Positions 1 through 9,584 of a stretch of 64,000 nucleotides of DNA are shown here, piece by piece. The notes below the pieces were generated by a model that was not told the DNA's origin, did not search any database, and saw only the letters and a list, made by a program, of their open reading frames with translations. The translations under genes were made by a program, and so were the position numbers. The DNA is from Oscarella lobularis (Eukaryota; Porifera; Homoscleromorpha; Homosclerophorida; Oscarellidae), in NCBI RefSeq assembly GCF_947507565.1, contig NC_089185.1:496001-560000 (forward strand). Reading direction: 5' to 3'. Positions within the stretch are counted from its first letter, which is position 1. Every line of letters starts with the position of its first letter.

Positions 1-1298
1 ACGTAGAGACCGCTGTCTTCAGACGAGTTTAATTTTTTGATAGTCAAGGATAAGGCATTGGGATCCACGTAGTAGTTGACATTGTCGGATTCAATTTTTT
101 TGCTGTCTTTATACCACGTGACGAATGGAAACGGCTTTCCTGTAGCCGCACAAGGTAACCTAAAGTCTTGGCCAACGATAGCTTGGGTAGGAGACGAAAC
201 CGACCTAAATTTCGGTGGAACTAAAGAACGACAATTCACATACAGCTAGCGCGAGAAGAAACGCGAGCGCGTACCGTCAAATGCGAGTGTAAAACTAGCC
301 GAAACGCTCATTGCTCCACTGACGGCGAAACAGGTAAAAACTCCTTCGTCGCCCGTTGAAGTGTGAAAAATGATAAACTTGCTCGAAGTGGCGCTGTTGA
401 CTATAGTAGATCTCGATATAAGAGAAAGGCTATTGGGATAGTTCCAAGTAAACGACGCCTTGTCGGTTCCAGTGACGGAACAGGTTAGTGTAAGAGGATC
501 GCGTTCAACGACGGTAGAAGAAGGGCTAATTGACGCTTGAAATGTGGCAAATTGAACGCAAATGTCATCAAAGTAGGCAACGTTCGCCGAAGGGCGCTGA
601 CCGGCCGTCCGCGGCGAGGGCATCAAATAAATCGACATTTCGTCGACGGTAGACGGGAGAGAAAAACTAGCGGAGTACGAAGCCCAAGAGATGTTGTTTC
701 CAGACGCCTGTAAGTCCGTGCTAGCTAAAGTTTTAATCAGACGACTTGTCGAATCAAACGCTTGGGCCTGGATAAGTGGCGAGCCTTCCCTAACGATCTT
801 GTCTCGTTTCATCGAGGCACTGTGAAAGAGGAAATTGAAAGGAAACGGAGACGAGAAACTACGAGAAAACGAACGACGTACCTAATTGTTACGATCGATG
901 CGTTTCTCAAAGTTCGAAAGTTTTGCTTCAGCTGTCCTTTGCCGCCGTTAGCCGTTTCAATGCCCTTCGTCGCGATTTGGAAGTGTTCATTGACTACAGA
1001 TAACGAAAATAATACTCCACGAAGACAAAAAAGAAGGAAATTTACCAACTGCCGCTCCGCTTGAATTATACTGAGGCTGGGATGCGATCCAGTCATTCAA
1101 GCCAAACTTCGCCTGAGAATTTGTGACGTAATTTCCGACGCAATCTGTTCACAACGAAACCAGTAAGAAAACCGCTCTTAAATCAATACCTAGTCTACCT
1201 TCAGCCGCCGCGAAGTCGCGAAGAACAGTCAGAACAGCAAGCAACGTCAGTACATAAAAATAACGGGCTCCGCCCTCTGGGCAAGATGATGCCTGCAT
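1..1298 (-). CDS. Secreted or membrane Ig-domain protein (5' part, runs off the left edge)
   Basis: Five exons join in phase on the minus strand: 1199-1298 (ATG at 1298; an in-frame start at 1349 is also possible), 1046-1144, 882-993, 275-819 and 1-220, the last open at the window edge. Exon 1 encodes a hydrophobic signal peptide (YFYVLTLLAVLTVL). The next ~200 residues contain one cysteine near the start (DCVGNYVTNSQ) and a stretch ending YFDDICVQF, which looks like a jelly-roll or lectin-like module but which I cannot place. An Ig-like domain follows (LTCSVTG ... GDEGVFTCFA), then a second one (FRLPCAATG ... FVTWYKDS ... SEDSGLYV). A cell-surface or secreted adhesion or receptor role is inferred from the Ig domains. 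The 3' end is missing, so a membrane anchor cannot be judged. Confidence 0.75.
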
Positions 1299-1466
1299 AA
1301 CGCTCCAAAGCATTCGATTTTTCAACCACACGTATAGGATGTGCAACAAACAAATAAAGAAATGAAGAGACGACTTAAGAGACTTCGTTCCGACTACTGG
1401 GCGTTCTGTTTTAGTGTCACGTGAAGAAGCACGCGTTCACGTGAGATTATGGGATGACCTTTGTAT

Positions 1467-3341
1467 TTAGTGGAAGTGTTGAGTTAATTTTGTGAAAAGA
1501 CGCGATTGGTGACGATAGAGCATGTTTTCGATGTCTTCTCCGAGTTCGTAGTCCATGGCATCCCATTCGGGATCGCGAAACGAGAAAACGCACCAGCTCC
1601 ACTTGTGCCTGTCAAAGATGTCAATAAGATCAGTCAGATACTGAGCAGCTCCTTCGATTCCTCGACAACAGCCAAATTCGCCGACGAAAATTCGGCTCGA
1701 AGGAATATCGTTGATTTTCTGAAAATTCACAACGGGCTGTAGAAATTTCTCCAAAGCATCTCGATTCCAAAACAAGGTTTCGCTCGTGTGTATCTGCCAG
1801 CGAGAAACGTCGCCTGGATAAACGAACTTCTTAAAACGATTTAGAGCCCTTTTCGTCAACAGTCGAGGATGATACATATGAAACGAATAGACGACAAGAG
1901 GATCGTCAAACGTTCTCATATACTTGAACGTCGTCGGAAAAGCCCAGTAACTGCTTTCAACGATAATAGCCGTGGACTTGTCGTGCTTTCGTATGGAAGC
2001 AATTGCGTCTGTAAAGAAGTCAAACAGAAGTCGCAAATCCGACGTTTCTTTGACGTCAGCTAAATCGCATTGATCGTCTCGCACTGCCGGTTCGTTGATC
2101 AAATCGTAACCGGCCAAAATGTGACGTTGATCTGCAAGAAGTGTCGCTAGCAGTTCCCAAAGGCGACAAAGACGTTTGAAATAAATTGGCTTCAAATAGA
2201 GTCGACAATCTTTTTCGTCTTCAAACGAACGACCTGGTAGGTTTGTCAATGTGATGATCACTCGGAGGCCGGCCTTCTCCGCTCGTTCCAAACTGTTTTT
2301 CAGTCTCCCTATATTATTTCTCAACTTCTCTTCGTCTTTAGCGAAAATTCTGTCCTCCGGGACGAAGTCGTCGTCGTTTACGAGGTACTGCAAGTCACGA
2401 GTCCCTCCTGCGGCGCCGATTCGAATCACGTGGGCACCGTAAGCGGCAGCCGCTTCAAAATCGTACTCGACGGGATTAGAAAACATATTAATACCGCCAA
2501 ATCCCTGAAGCCATAAATCAGAACAAGTTAGAGATTTTTTCGGGTTGCCTTTAGTCGTTTTTGGAAGAGGAGTAAGAACTCCTTTGGGCCATGCCGCCTT
2601 AACGTGGTAGGCATATATAGTCGTCATTGCTGGTAACAGAGACGGAGGAATAGGGGGCTCCTCGATTGCAATCGTAGGTAATTCGATTTTCCACGCAGTA
2701 GCTCCACAGACGTGTTGGAAAACGTAGGACAGCCAATAGAGCGCAACATCGGATGACAGCGACCCAAGAGGACACTTCTCTTTCAGTGACTTTTTGATGA
2801 GACTCGACGGAAAGACACAAAGTGGACCGCAGATGATGTGAGCAGCTTGATCGGAAGCCTCCGGTCCGAGATATCGTAAAAAACGACGATCGAGCCAAAA
2901 TTCATTCGGATCGCCCAGAGGATAATGAGGATAGCATCTGTAGGCGCACGAAGTCAACACGGTATGGCCCTTCCTGCAATCGTATTCTTGAACTTTTTCA
3001 AGCAATGCTCTCAGGCTCAGGCTCGTATTCCACAGCTCGCTGTCGATGACAAAGATCATATCGTAGCGAGCGAGCCGTTCTGCTAATTCTGGCTCCGAAT
3101 CGGTAATCAGACTCGACAAAATAGGTTCCGATCGACTAAACGTCTCCACTTGCGCTGCCCAGCTGTTCGGCGCCACTTCGACGTCACCGAAAGGCTTTCC
3201 CGGCGGAATCGACCACAGCCACACGTCAAAACAGCCTCGTGCCAGATTCAACTGTTTATAAATAAACTCGAGCGAATCGTGCGATCCGGTGAGACGCTCG
3301 TGTCGTTTCGTAAACACGACGAGATCCCTCGACGACGCCAT
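1467..3341 (-). CDS. Intronless two-part protein with C-terminal GH5-like glycoside hydrolase domain
   Basis: A single 624-residue open frame without introns. Residues ~275-610 look like a GH5 (cellulase/mannanase clan) TIM barrel: GFGGINMFSNP near 281, a strand reading VIITLTNLPG at 361-370, DLINEP with the presumed acid/base Glu417, SFHMYHP at 486-492, and IFVGEFG with the presumed nucleophile Glu555. The preceding ~260 residues are not a recognised module. They read as alternating strands and helices (MIFVIDSELW, HTVLTSCAYRC), weakly recalling a glycosyltransferase or nucleotide-sugar fold. No signal peptide is visible at the chosen ATG, so cytosolic action is likely unless the start is wrong. 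The lack of introns contrasts with most neighbours and may reflect retroposition or horizontal transfer. The substrate is unknown. The start codon lies 50 bases from the divergent Kelch gene. Confidence 0.8.
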   Translation of the reverse strand: MASSRDLVVFTKRHERLTGSHDSLEFIYKQLNLARGCFDVWLWSIPPGKPFGDVEVAPNSWAAQVETFSRSEPILSSLITDSEPELAERLARYDMIFVIDSELWNTSLSLRALLEKVQEYDCRKGHTVLTSCAYRCYPHYPLGDPNEFWLDRRFLRYLGPEASDQAAHIICGPLCVFPSSLIKKSLKEKCPLGSLSSDVALYWLSYVFQHVCGATAWKIELPTIAIEEPPIPPSLLPAMTTIYAYHVKAAWPKGVLTPLPKTTKGNPKKSLTCSDLWLQGFGGINMFSNPVEYDFEAAAAYGAHVIRIGAAGGTRDLQYLVNDDDFVPEDRIFAKDEEKLRNNIGRLKNSLERAEKAGLRVIITLTNLPGRSFEDEKDCRLYLKPIYFKRLCRLWELLATLLADQRHILAGYDLINEPAVRDDQCDLADVKETSDLRLLFDFFTDAIASIRKHDKSTAIIVESSYWAFPTTFKYMRTFDDPLVVYSFHMYHPRLLTKRALNRFKKFVYPGDVSRWQIHTSETLFWNRDALEKFLQPVVNFQKINDIPSSRIFVGEFGCCRGIEGAAQYLTDLIDIFDRHKWSWCVFSFRDPEWDAMDYELGEDIENMLYRHQSRLFTKLTQHFH

Positions 3342-3391
3342 TAGGGATAGATACCGATATATATATCTATACGGGACAGAGGAATGGTCCT
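3342..3391. promoter_or_regulatory. Very short bidirectional promoter between the GH5-like and Kelch genes
   Basis: Only 50 bases separate the start codons of two divergent genes. The gap contains an AT run (ATATATATAT around 3357-3366) that could act as a TATA-like element in both directions. Transcription starts may lie inside this gap or inside the opposing gene. The promoter role is inferred from position. Confidence 0.45.
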
Positions 3392-4827
3392 ATGGAATCT
3401 CCAATGGAAGCATCAAGCGACGACGAACAGGCGCCGAGTCCCGTTTGCCGTTCGCGTCGCGCTCACGAAGCGGCGATGGTGGGACCCCATTTATTCGTCT
3501 TCGGCGGCTATTGCCTTCTCGGAGACCACGAACACGACTTCGAATTTCAACGCAATGCGGTGTACGCGTTCGACACGGTAAGAAAGGCCTGGCATTTGCA
3601 CCGCGCCGAAACGGAATCGAGGTCCCCTCCGCCGGCGTGCACGGGAGCGAGCACGATTGCCGTCGGACGCGTCATCTATTCGTTCGGCGGCTTGGAAGTC
3701 GTCTTGTCCAGCTACTACTCGCGTCAATTCAGCAACTCCGTCTTCGCTTTGAACGTCGACACGATGACGTGGAGACGGTGCGAGGATCGGGGGGGTCGAC
3801 GTATCGCCGGTCGGGACAAGTGCGCCGTCTGTCTCATCGATGCCGGTCGCGTTCTTATGTTCGGCGGCTGGAGTGCGCGCATTGACGCCGACGTGTTGGA
3901 GGCGGGGGCCCAATGGGTTCCCGATTCCAACGATGTCGTCGGTTGGAACAATGAATCGTATGTGTTCGATACTGAATCTGGTACATAAAGACTTCATACG
4001 ATTATGATTGTGCACTGATGTTTTTTTTTCGAAGAGACGTGGTCTTCTTTGGATGCATCTGGACCGAGACCTTCTCCACGTGCTGCTCACTCCCTCGTCA
4101 AAATCGACGCGTCAAGGATCGTCTTGTTTGGAGGAAGGGAAAGGGAGCAGAGACTCAATGATATTCACATTTTGAATTTGGATGCGATGGTTTGTAGGCT
4201 CGATCGAGCGCAGCCTCTGCATTACACTCATGGTTCCCTTACAGTGTTGGAGTGGCAAGATTGTACAGCCAGCCGATCCAACCATCTTGTGGCCATCGCC
4301 TCGATCTCTGCATACCATGAACAGCGTCAGCTACGGACCCCACGTCGGCTGTGTTCTTCTTGGGGGAATGGGCGTTGATGGAAATTGCTGTGACGACTTC
4401 GCTTGGCATCTGAATTTAAACGAAATGGAATGGACTAAGGTCAGAATAAGTCTCTCTCGTATGTGCAATAATTGCTATTTGCAGATACCGTGGTGCTCTG
4501 ACGAATTCAAAAGAACGTGGCACAAAACGTGCACTTTTTCCAGTGGCCCCGGTTACTTTGAGTTCTACGTCTTTGGCGGTAGTCCTGACAACATATGGAA
4601 ACCCCACTCAGAAGACTTGGGAGGTCCAGCATTCACGTCGTTTGGTAAGTCAACCGACTTTACTATTTTGTCCACTATTAATTTGATATACAGGAGTAAA
4701 GAGTTTGTATTTATCGGCGATGGAGGCCGCATGCAAATACGAGGATAGAATCAGAAGCGATCTCAAATTTTTGCCGTTGAAAATCAAGCAGGAGTTTGGA
4801 ATTAGGCAAGGCAATCAATCTACATAA
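3392..4827 (+). CDS. Kelch-repeat beta-propeller protein
   Basis: Five exons join in phase: 3392-3980, 4035-4189, 4245-4439, 4485-4644 and 4694-4827, giving about 410 residues. Introns are 45-55 bases. Six Kelch-type blades are marked by hydrophobic-GG motifs: HLFVFGGY, VIYSFGGLE, VLMFGGWS, IVLFGGRE, GCVLLGGMG and FYVFGGSP, several followed by the usual W in WHLH, MTWRR, MEWTK. The protein has no BTB domain, signal peptide or membrane segment. The C-terminus is a short helix-like tail rich in charged residues. Kelch propellers bind proteins, but no specific partner can be named. The exon 2/3 boundary matters: without the intron at 4190-4244 the frame is lost. Confidence 0.85.
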
Positions 4828-5107
4828 AGAAAACGCTCCTTGTATTTCACTCTTTGTAGACTCAGCGGATTCAAGATGCAAGATCATCGCACCAATTAAT
4901 CTGAACTCCAGGGACGTGAGTTATAATGTAATTTTTACAGTAACTACAACGGTTGTACCCTATGAGTCAATGCCTCTGCTACAACTACCCTTCCGACGTC
5001 ACAATGACATAACCCGGCTAAAAACTAAAAAATGATTTTATTAATAAGGAAGTCAGTCAATACTGCTTCTCCTTTTCATCGTGTTGAGTGTAGGTTGTTA
5101 ACGAGAG

Positions 5108-7255
5108 CTATTCGACTCTTTTGCGGTCGCCGCCCTTTTTCTCGACGGGTTTCCTGCTCTCGATCTCGTTGGTTATCCACGGTACGAAAGCGTAAACGTT
5201 CGTGTAGACTCCCGGCTTATGTAGACGTCCGCATCCGACGCCCCAACTCACCATGCCGCAAATTTCGAACGCCTCTTTGCCGTTGGAGCACGTGCGACCG
5301 TCCGGAGTCGGACACGCAAACTGGCTACCCGAATCGCCCTGACAGGAGTCCTTTCCTCGGCGACCCGCGCAAAACATGCGCTCAGATATACTGCCATTAT
5401 GATAGCGCGACGAATTGCATTTTCCCGATCTCTCGATGGGAAGATTGACGCGTAGCAGTTGACAGGATCCTCTGAACGACGTTTCTGACGTCTTTCCCCA
5501 TCCAATGACAAAACACTTGGTCTGATTATTTACGGACGTTTCTTCGCAGCTGGCTTTCGGCAGACAGGCGGGCACCTGTTCCGTCATAGGAGTCCGAAGA
5601 CGAAGCAAGGCGACGTCGTAGTCATAACGATGTAATGACGGATCGCTTCGGAACTTGGGATGCACGATGATTTCTCTAATATTCGACGTTGTCGTTTGAG
5701 GATCGCGACATCGGTCTTCGAGGTCGAAAAAGGATTTGAATTCAGCTGGACTGGCGACCTTTCTACCGGGGAAGGCGTCCCTGACGCAGTGTGCCGTCGT
5801 CAGAAGCCATTCCGGATGAATTAGAGTAGCGCTACACAAATAACTTGATTTGCTCGGCACCTAGACAACAAAGGAACAAAGATCAATACCCCAATGGCTG
5901 TGGGTTATTGCTCTGTCTACTTTGAGTAGAGCGTTCCAAGGCCAAGCGCCGGACTCTCGCGTTCCTATGGTGACGACAATGTGAGCACGAATTCCCGCTT
6001 TTCTACATCCGCACTGGTCTAGAGATAGACGTAGACAAAGATGACATACTTTATCAAAAGGCGGCGTCTTTCAAACTCCCATTACCTTCACATTTTTTGC
6101 CATAGTGACCCAATTTGCAGTGGCAGTAATAGCCGCCGTCACACGTCGCGCAAGGCAAGCAGGTGCCGCCGTTCTTACAAGGAGCAGTACTGCAGACCGA
6201 ATCTGAATAATCGCGTAATGACTTCGTTGTCAACAAAGAGCCGCGCCCGCCACCATCGTCGCACTTACCGGAACACGGTTGCATCTTGCACGTTTGTCTA
6301 GCCGTATCGGCTCCACGGCAACGAGCCGGTCTCGTCATGCAATGACGATAGCGCTCTCGGGTACCGTTTCCGCACGTCACCGAACAGGGCGACCATTCGG
6401 TCCAGCGAGACCAATTCTCTGCAGGAATCGATGATCACTTTGGGGAAAACGACCCGGGATCAATTCTTCTTTACTTTCGCATCGTCGCTTGCCGCATTTT
6501 CTGCTCTGTACCGATTTTCCAACGCACGAACTTCCGCCGTTTTGTGGCGCCGGATTATCGCAGCGGCGTTCGCGCATTTTTCGTCCGCCGCCGCAGGTGA
6601 CCGTGCATTGGCTCCACGTCGACCATTTGGACCAGGCGCCGTGAACGATTTCTTCCACTAGACACGTACATTAAACAGAAGCTCCAATAACCAACCCACA
6701 GGGGAACACAATCACAACACAATCAAGTCAACCGCGTCATTCAGGCTTCGCGGCTCTATCATATGGAACTAATAGTGCACAATAGGAGCGGGGGATGAGA
6801 GAGTACAGGAAAGCTAACAAACCGCAAATACAGAAGACAGACAGCACTAGAAGCCGTACCCTCTTTTTTGGAGCCGGGCACGCATCCGCTGCATCGTACG
6901 CCGACGTCTTCCTTGTGGCCGCAATTGTGCTTCGCCGAATAGCGACAAGCTCTAAAAAAAAAAGAAAAAAAAGGAAGGCATGTCATCATCGGGTCTTGAA
7001 CGCGGGTCGCTTCTTTGCCTCATGGTTTTCTCGCGTCCCCGACACACGACGTCGTCCATGAGAATGGGACCAGCTCCCTTGCCGTACGATCGTCGGATCG
7101 GACTGATTGCCGGACCGTAGCCGAGTTCTCTGCACGCGACGTCGGCGTTGCTCACTCGCCACAAATCGTCGCACACCGTTCCCCATTCGCCTATAAACGA
7201 ACGAATCCGTAAGGGTCGAGACGACGGGGAGCCGGGGCCATCTGGTGGCGGTACG
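5108..7255 (-). CDS. Mosaic serine protease: SRCR - TSP1 - TSP1 - EGF - trypsin
   Basis: Exons read on the minus strand: ~7255-7019 and 6951-6860 (one SRCR domain, [11 protein letters not shown] ... [13 protein letters not shown]), 6657-6475 (TSP1, [17 protein letters not shown]), 6418-6269 (second TSP1, [14 protein letters not shown]), 6202-6086 ([13 protein letters not shown] ... [12 protein letters not shown]), 6018-5921 and 5860-5108 (trypsin domain). The catalytic triad is intact: LLTTAHC (His), DYDVALLRL (Asp), DSCQGDSGS (Ser), with Asp at the S1-pocket position predicting trypsin-like cleavage after Arg/Lys. Two oddities: the activation site is IVVTIG instead of IVGG, and GDSGG is GDSGS. 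The SRCR exons are best joined by a GC-AG intron (donor at 7018). The first exon and signal peptide were not found, so the 5' end is incomplete. An extracellular activated-protease role is expected. Confidence 0.85.
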
Positions 7256-8694
7256 CTATCACGCAGGATTTGTCTAGCCTAAATCCGGATCTTTTGAATT
7301 TCTCTACTACACACACCGATCGTTTCCAGATGACGCAAAAACTCTGGGAAACCTCGCGCTGGAAACCGCCTTTTTTTTGTTTACATGTGTAAGTGAGCTC
7401 TAGTGGCCCGATTAGCATCGTTGGGCCGGCCCACCGGGGGCCCAGGTGGAAAGCACGCGCCCAACGTCTACTTCGTGACCCAAATAAACAACAACTTCTA
7501 AAGGTTCTCTCAGAGACTCTCTCTCCTCAACGATTCCTCACTCCTTCGTGGCGCCGATTGACAAGCTCGATTAGGATAAACATCGGGGGAGTGAAAGGGG
7601 CCCCCCTATAATGTCGACCCAAAGTTCGCAAGTTGCGTATCACCCCCCTCCGTTTACATTAGATCGAAAATCGATACTGTACTCTAAGATCCCAGTGCAA
7701 ACAGAAGAAGCGTACCAAGTGGAAAAAGTTACGACGAAACGGGCGGCGGTTAGAGTGACCTCAAAGCCGCACGTCGTCGTCGTCATATTCGACGACGACG
7801 GCGTTCGTGGTATACCTAATCGGCATCAAAGCCATCAATGCAGTTTACGATCTCGTCGATCTAACACTTAGCGCTCAGGCTCGGGGTTCCGCGTGCGCGT
7901 GTGTCACTAATTTGTCGTGTTTGGCGCCCCGTCTCCTTTCTCTATCCGCACGTACCTCCGGAGTGAAGCCTGATCTCGATTCGGCCTTCGCATGCGTCGG
8001 TGCCGTCGACAAGCCGGATCAGCGGCGCCGACGCCGAAGATTCTACCGAGAAGACGCAACTGCACAGGTGCACGACGAGGAGGACGGACGTCACGCGATA
8101 CGAGTTCATCGTCGGAGGTCGCTAAAGAGAGACGCAATGTTGCCTTTATAAAGAGGGGAAATCTTTGTGGCCCATCGAACCACCCGCCCCCAGCGTTCTA
8201 ACGAGTTTCTCACGCCGAGATTAGGCGTGCAAGCGCCTGTTTCTACTCACCTCGTCGAAAAGGAAGCGAATTACGCGAAGAGAGGGTTGACGATTTGGGT
8301 AATAAAATCTCGCAGCCGGTTGGCAGCCTGTCACGAACGGGAATGAAGCGTCAACTCGATGCTGTAGCTCTTGTTCCCGTACGCGGCCATGGGGGTGGAG
8401 TTTGTGAGTAATGAGTGGGAGGCGTGTACGACCCTCCTGCTGATTGGTTCCGTAGGCCCGACCCTCGCGCTCCTTATCACATTGCTGCATACCTGGCCTA
8501 CTTACTGGTTAGCCCTCTGTGAGGAGCTGAACGCCTGTCAACGAACATTCTTAACACTCCAGCCTTTTTAGTAAACCATTTCAGACATTTCCTCTCGTAT
8601 CCGATTTCAACCTCCCCCCTCCTCAAAAAAAACCTTGTTCGCTAATCTAATCAAGACTTAAATTCTATCCACAAAAAAGACTATTCTGACGAGG
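7256..8694. other. Intergenic stretch without a confident gene
   Basis: This gap lies between the SRCR-protease 5' end and the BOLA1 stop. It should contain the missing protease signal-peptide exon or promoter. I see a GC palindrome (GGGCCGGCCC near 7421) next to an imperfect hairpin (CCACC-GGGGGCCCA-GGTGG, about 7431-7449). A short plus-strand frame (about 8392-8571) contains hydrophobic runs such as LLLIGSVG. None has a clear homologue or splice context that I could support. Confidence 0.4.
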
Positions 8695-9277
8695 TTACTC
8701 CTTTTTTCCTCCTCCTCCTCCTCCCAAACAAGGCGGAGACTTTGCCACATGGTGATCGGAAGCCTCCCACTGTTGGGGAGACTTGGCCTAAATTTATACC
8801 TCGATTCCAAGTTAACACATCCGTTTCCAAAGCACCTGAATAGACAGGGCGTGAACGGACCCGTCAAGTTCCTCCCTAAGAATGTCGTGAATCAACCTGT
8901 GGCGCTGCATACACGTCACAACTTGAGGTATGCAACCCTGCAATTCCTTTCAGAGTTCACCTGGATAGGCTTCGTTAGCCTTTCTTCGGTGAATTTTTCA
9001 GAGACGACAATCACTTTGAAATGAGATTCGGCTCCTTTGGGAACATTGTGCATGTAACTTTCGTTAATCACTTCGAGATGGGATGGCTGAAAATGCAGAC
9101 GTCAATTATAAGCACATATCTCCTGGAGAGGGCGAGTCAGGTGGCTTGGGACCACAGCCCCTGAGGACGCGTCCAGGGAGACAGAGTATGCAGAAATAAA
9201 TAAACAAACAAATACACAAATAGACCTACTGCCAAGTTTTCCGTTAGTTTTCGCGTTATTTCTGCCTGAACTGACAT
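8695..9277 (-). CDS. BOLA1: BolA-family protein, BOLA1 type
   Basis: Four small exons join exactly in phase: 9277-9230 (16 codons), 9086-8961 (42), 8904-8836 (23) and 8769-8695 (24 plus stop), giving 105 residues. The BolA core is plain: [28 protein letters not shown], then [13 protein letters not shown] and VHALSIQW. The tail AKSPPCLGG matches the end of vertebrate BOLA1, here extended by a run of glycines. BOLA proteins partner monothiol glutaredoxins and act with mitochondrial or cytosolic iron-sulfur cluster delivery. The conserved RHR histidine usual for [2Fe-2S] sharing is present. A mitochondrial presequence is not obvious in the short first exon. It is divergent from the coiled-coil gene at 9585. 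Confidence 0.9.
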
Positions 9278-9584
9278 CTGTTCGATCGATTAATTTGTTA
9301 GTGTATTGTCTTCGATGCTTGTCGCGACGAATTACGTACAAGTTTACGAGAATTAGCTATTCCCAGCTGACATAGGCGAGACGCTTTCTGCAAAAACGCT
9401 ACGCAAAAGCCAAAAATGAAGCAAAGCAAGCGGAGAAACGCTACTGCTGCAGTACCGAAGAGATGCGAAGGCATCAAGATATCAACGTAACAAGCAAACG
9501 ACGCCCGTATGTTGGTAGACTGTTGCTACTTTTTTTTGTCAACTGTATCAATTTGGCTCCTCGTCGAAGCCTCGTTGCGCAGGC

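Noticed and set aside
8371-8571. Plus-strand frame with hydrophobic runs (LLLIGSVGPTLALLIT) suggesting a membrane protein
   Set aside because: Only ~66 codons, no partner exons or homologous pattern found, GC-rich promoter-like surroundings.
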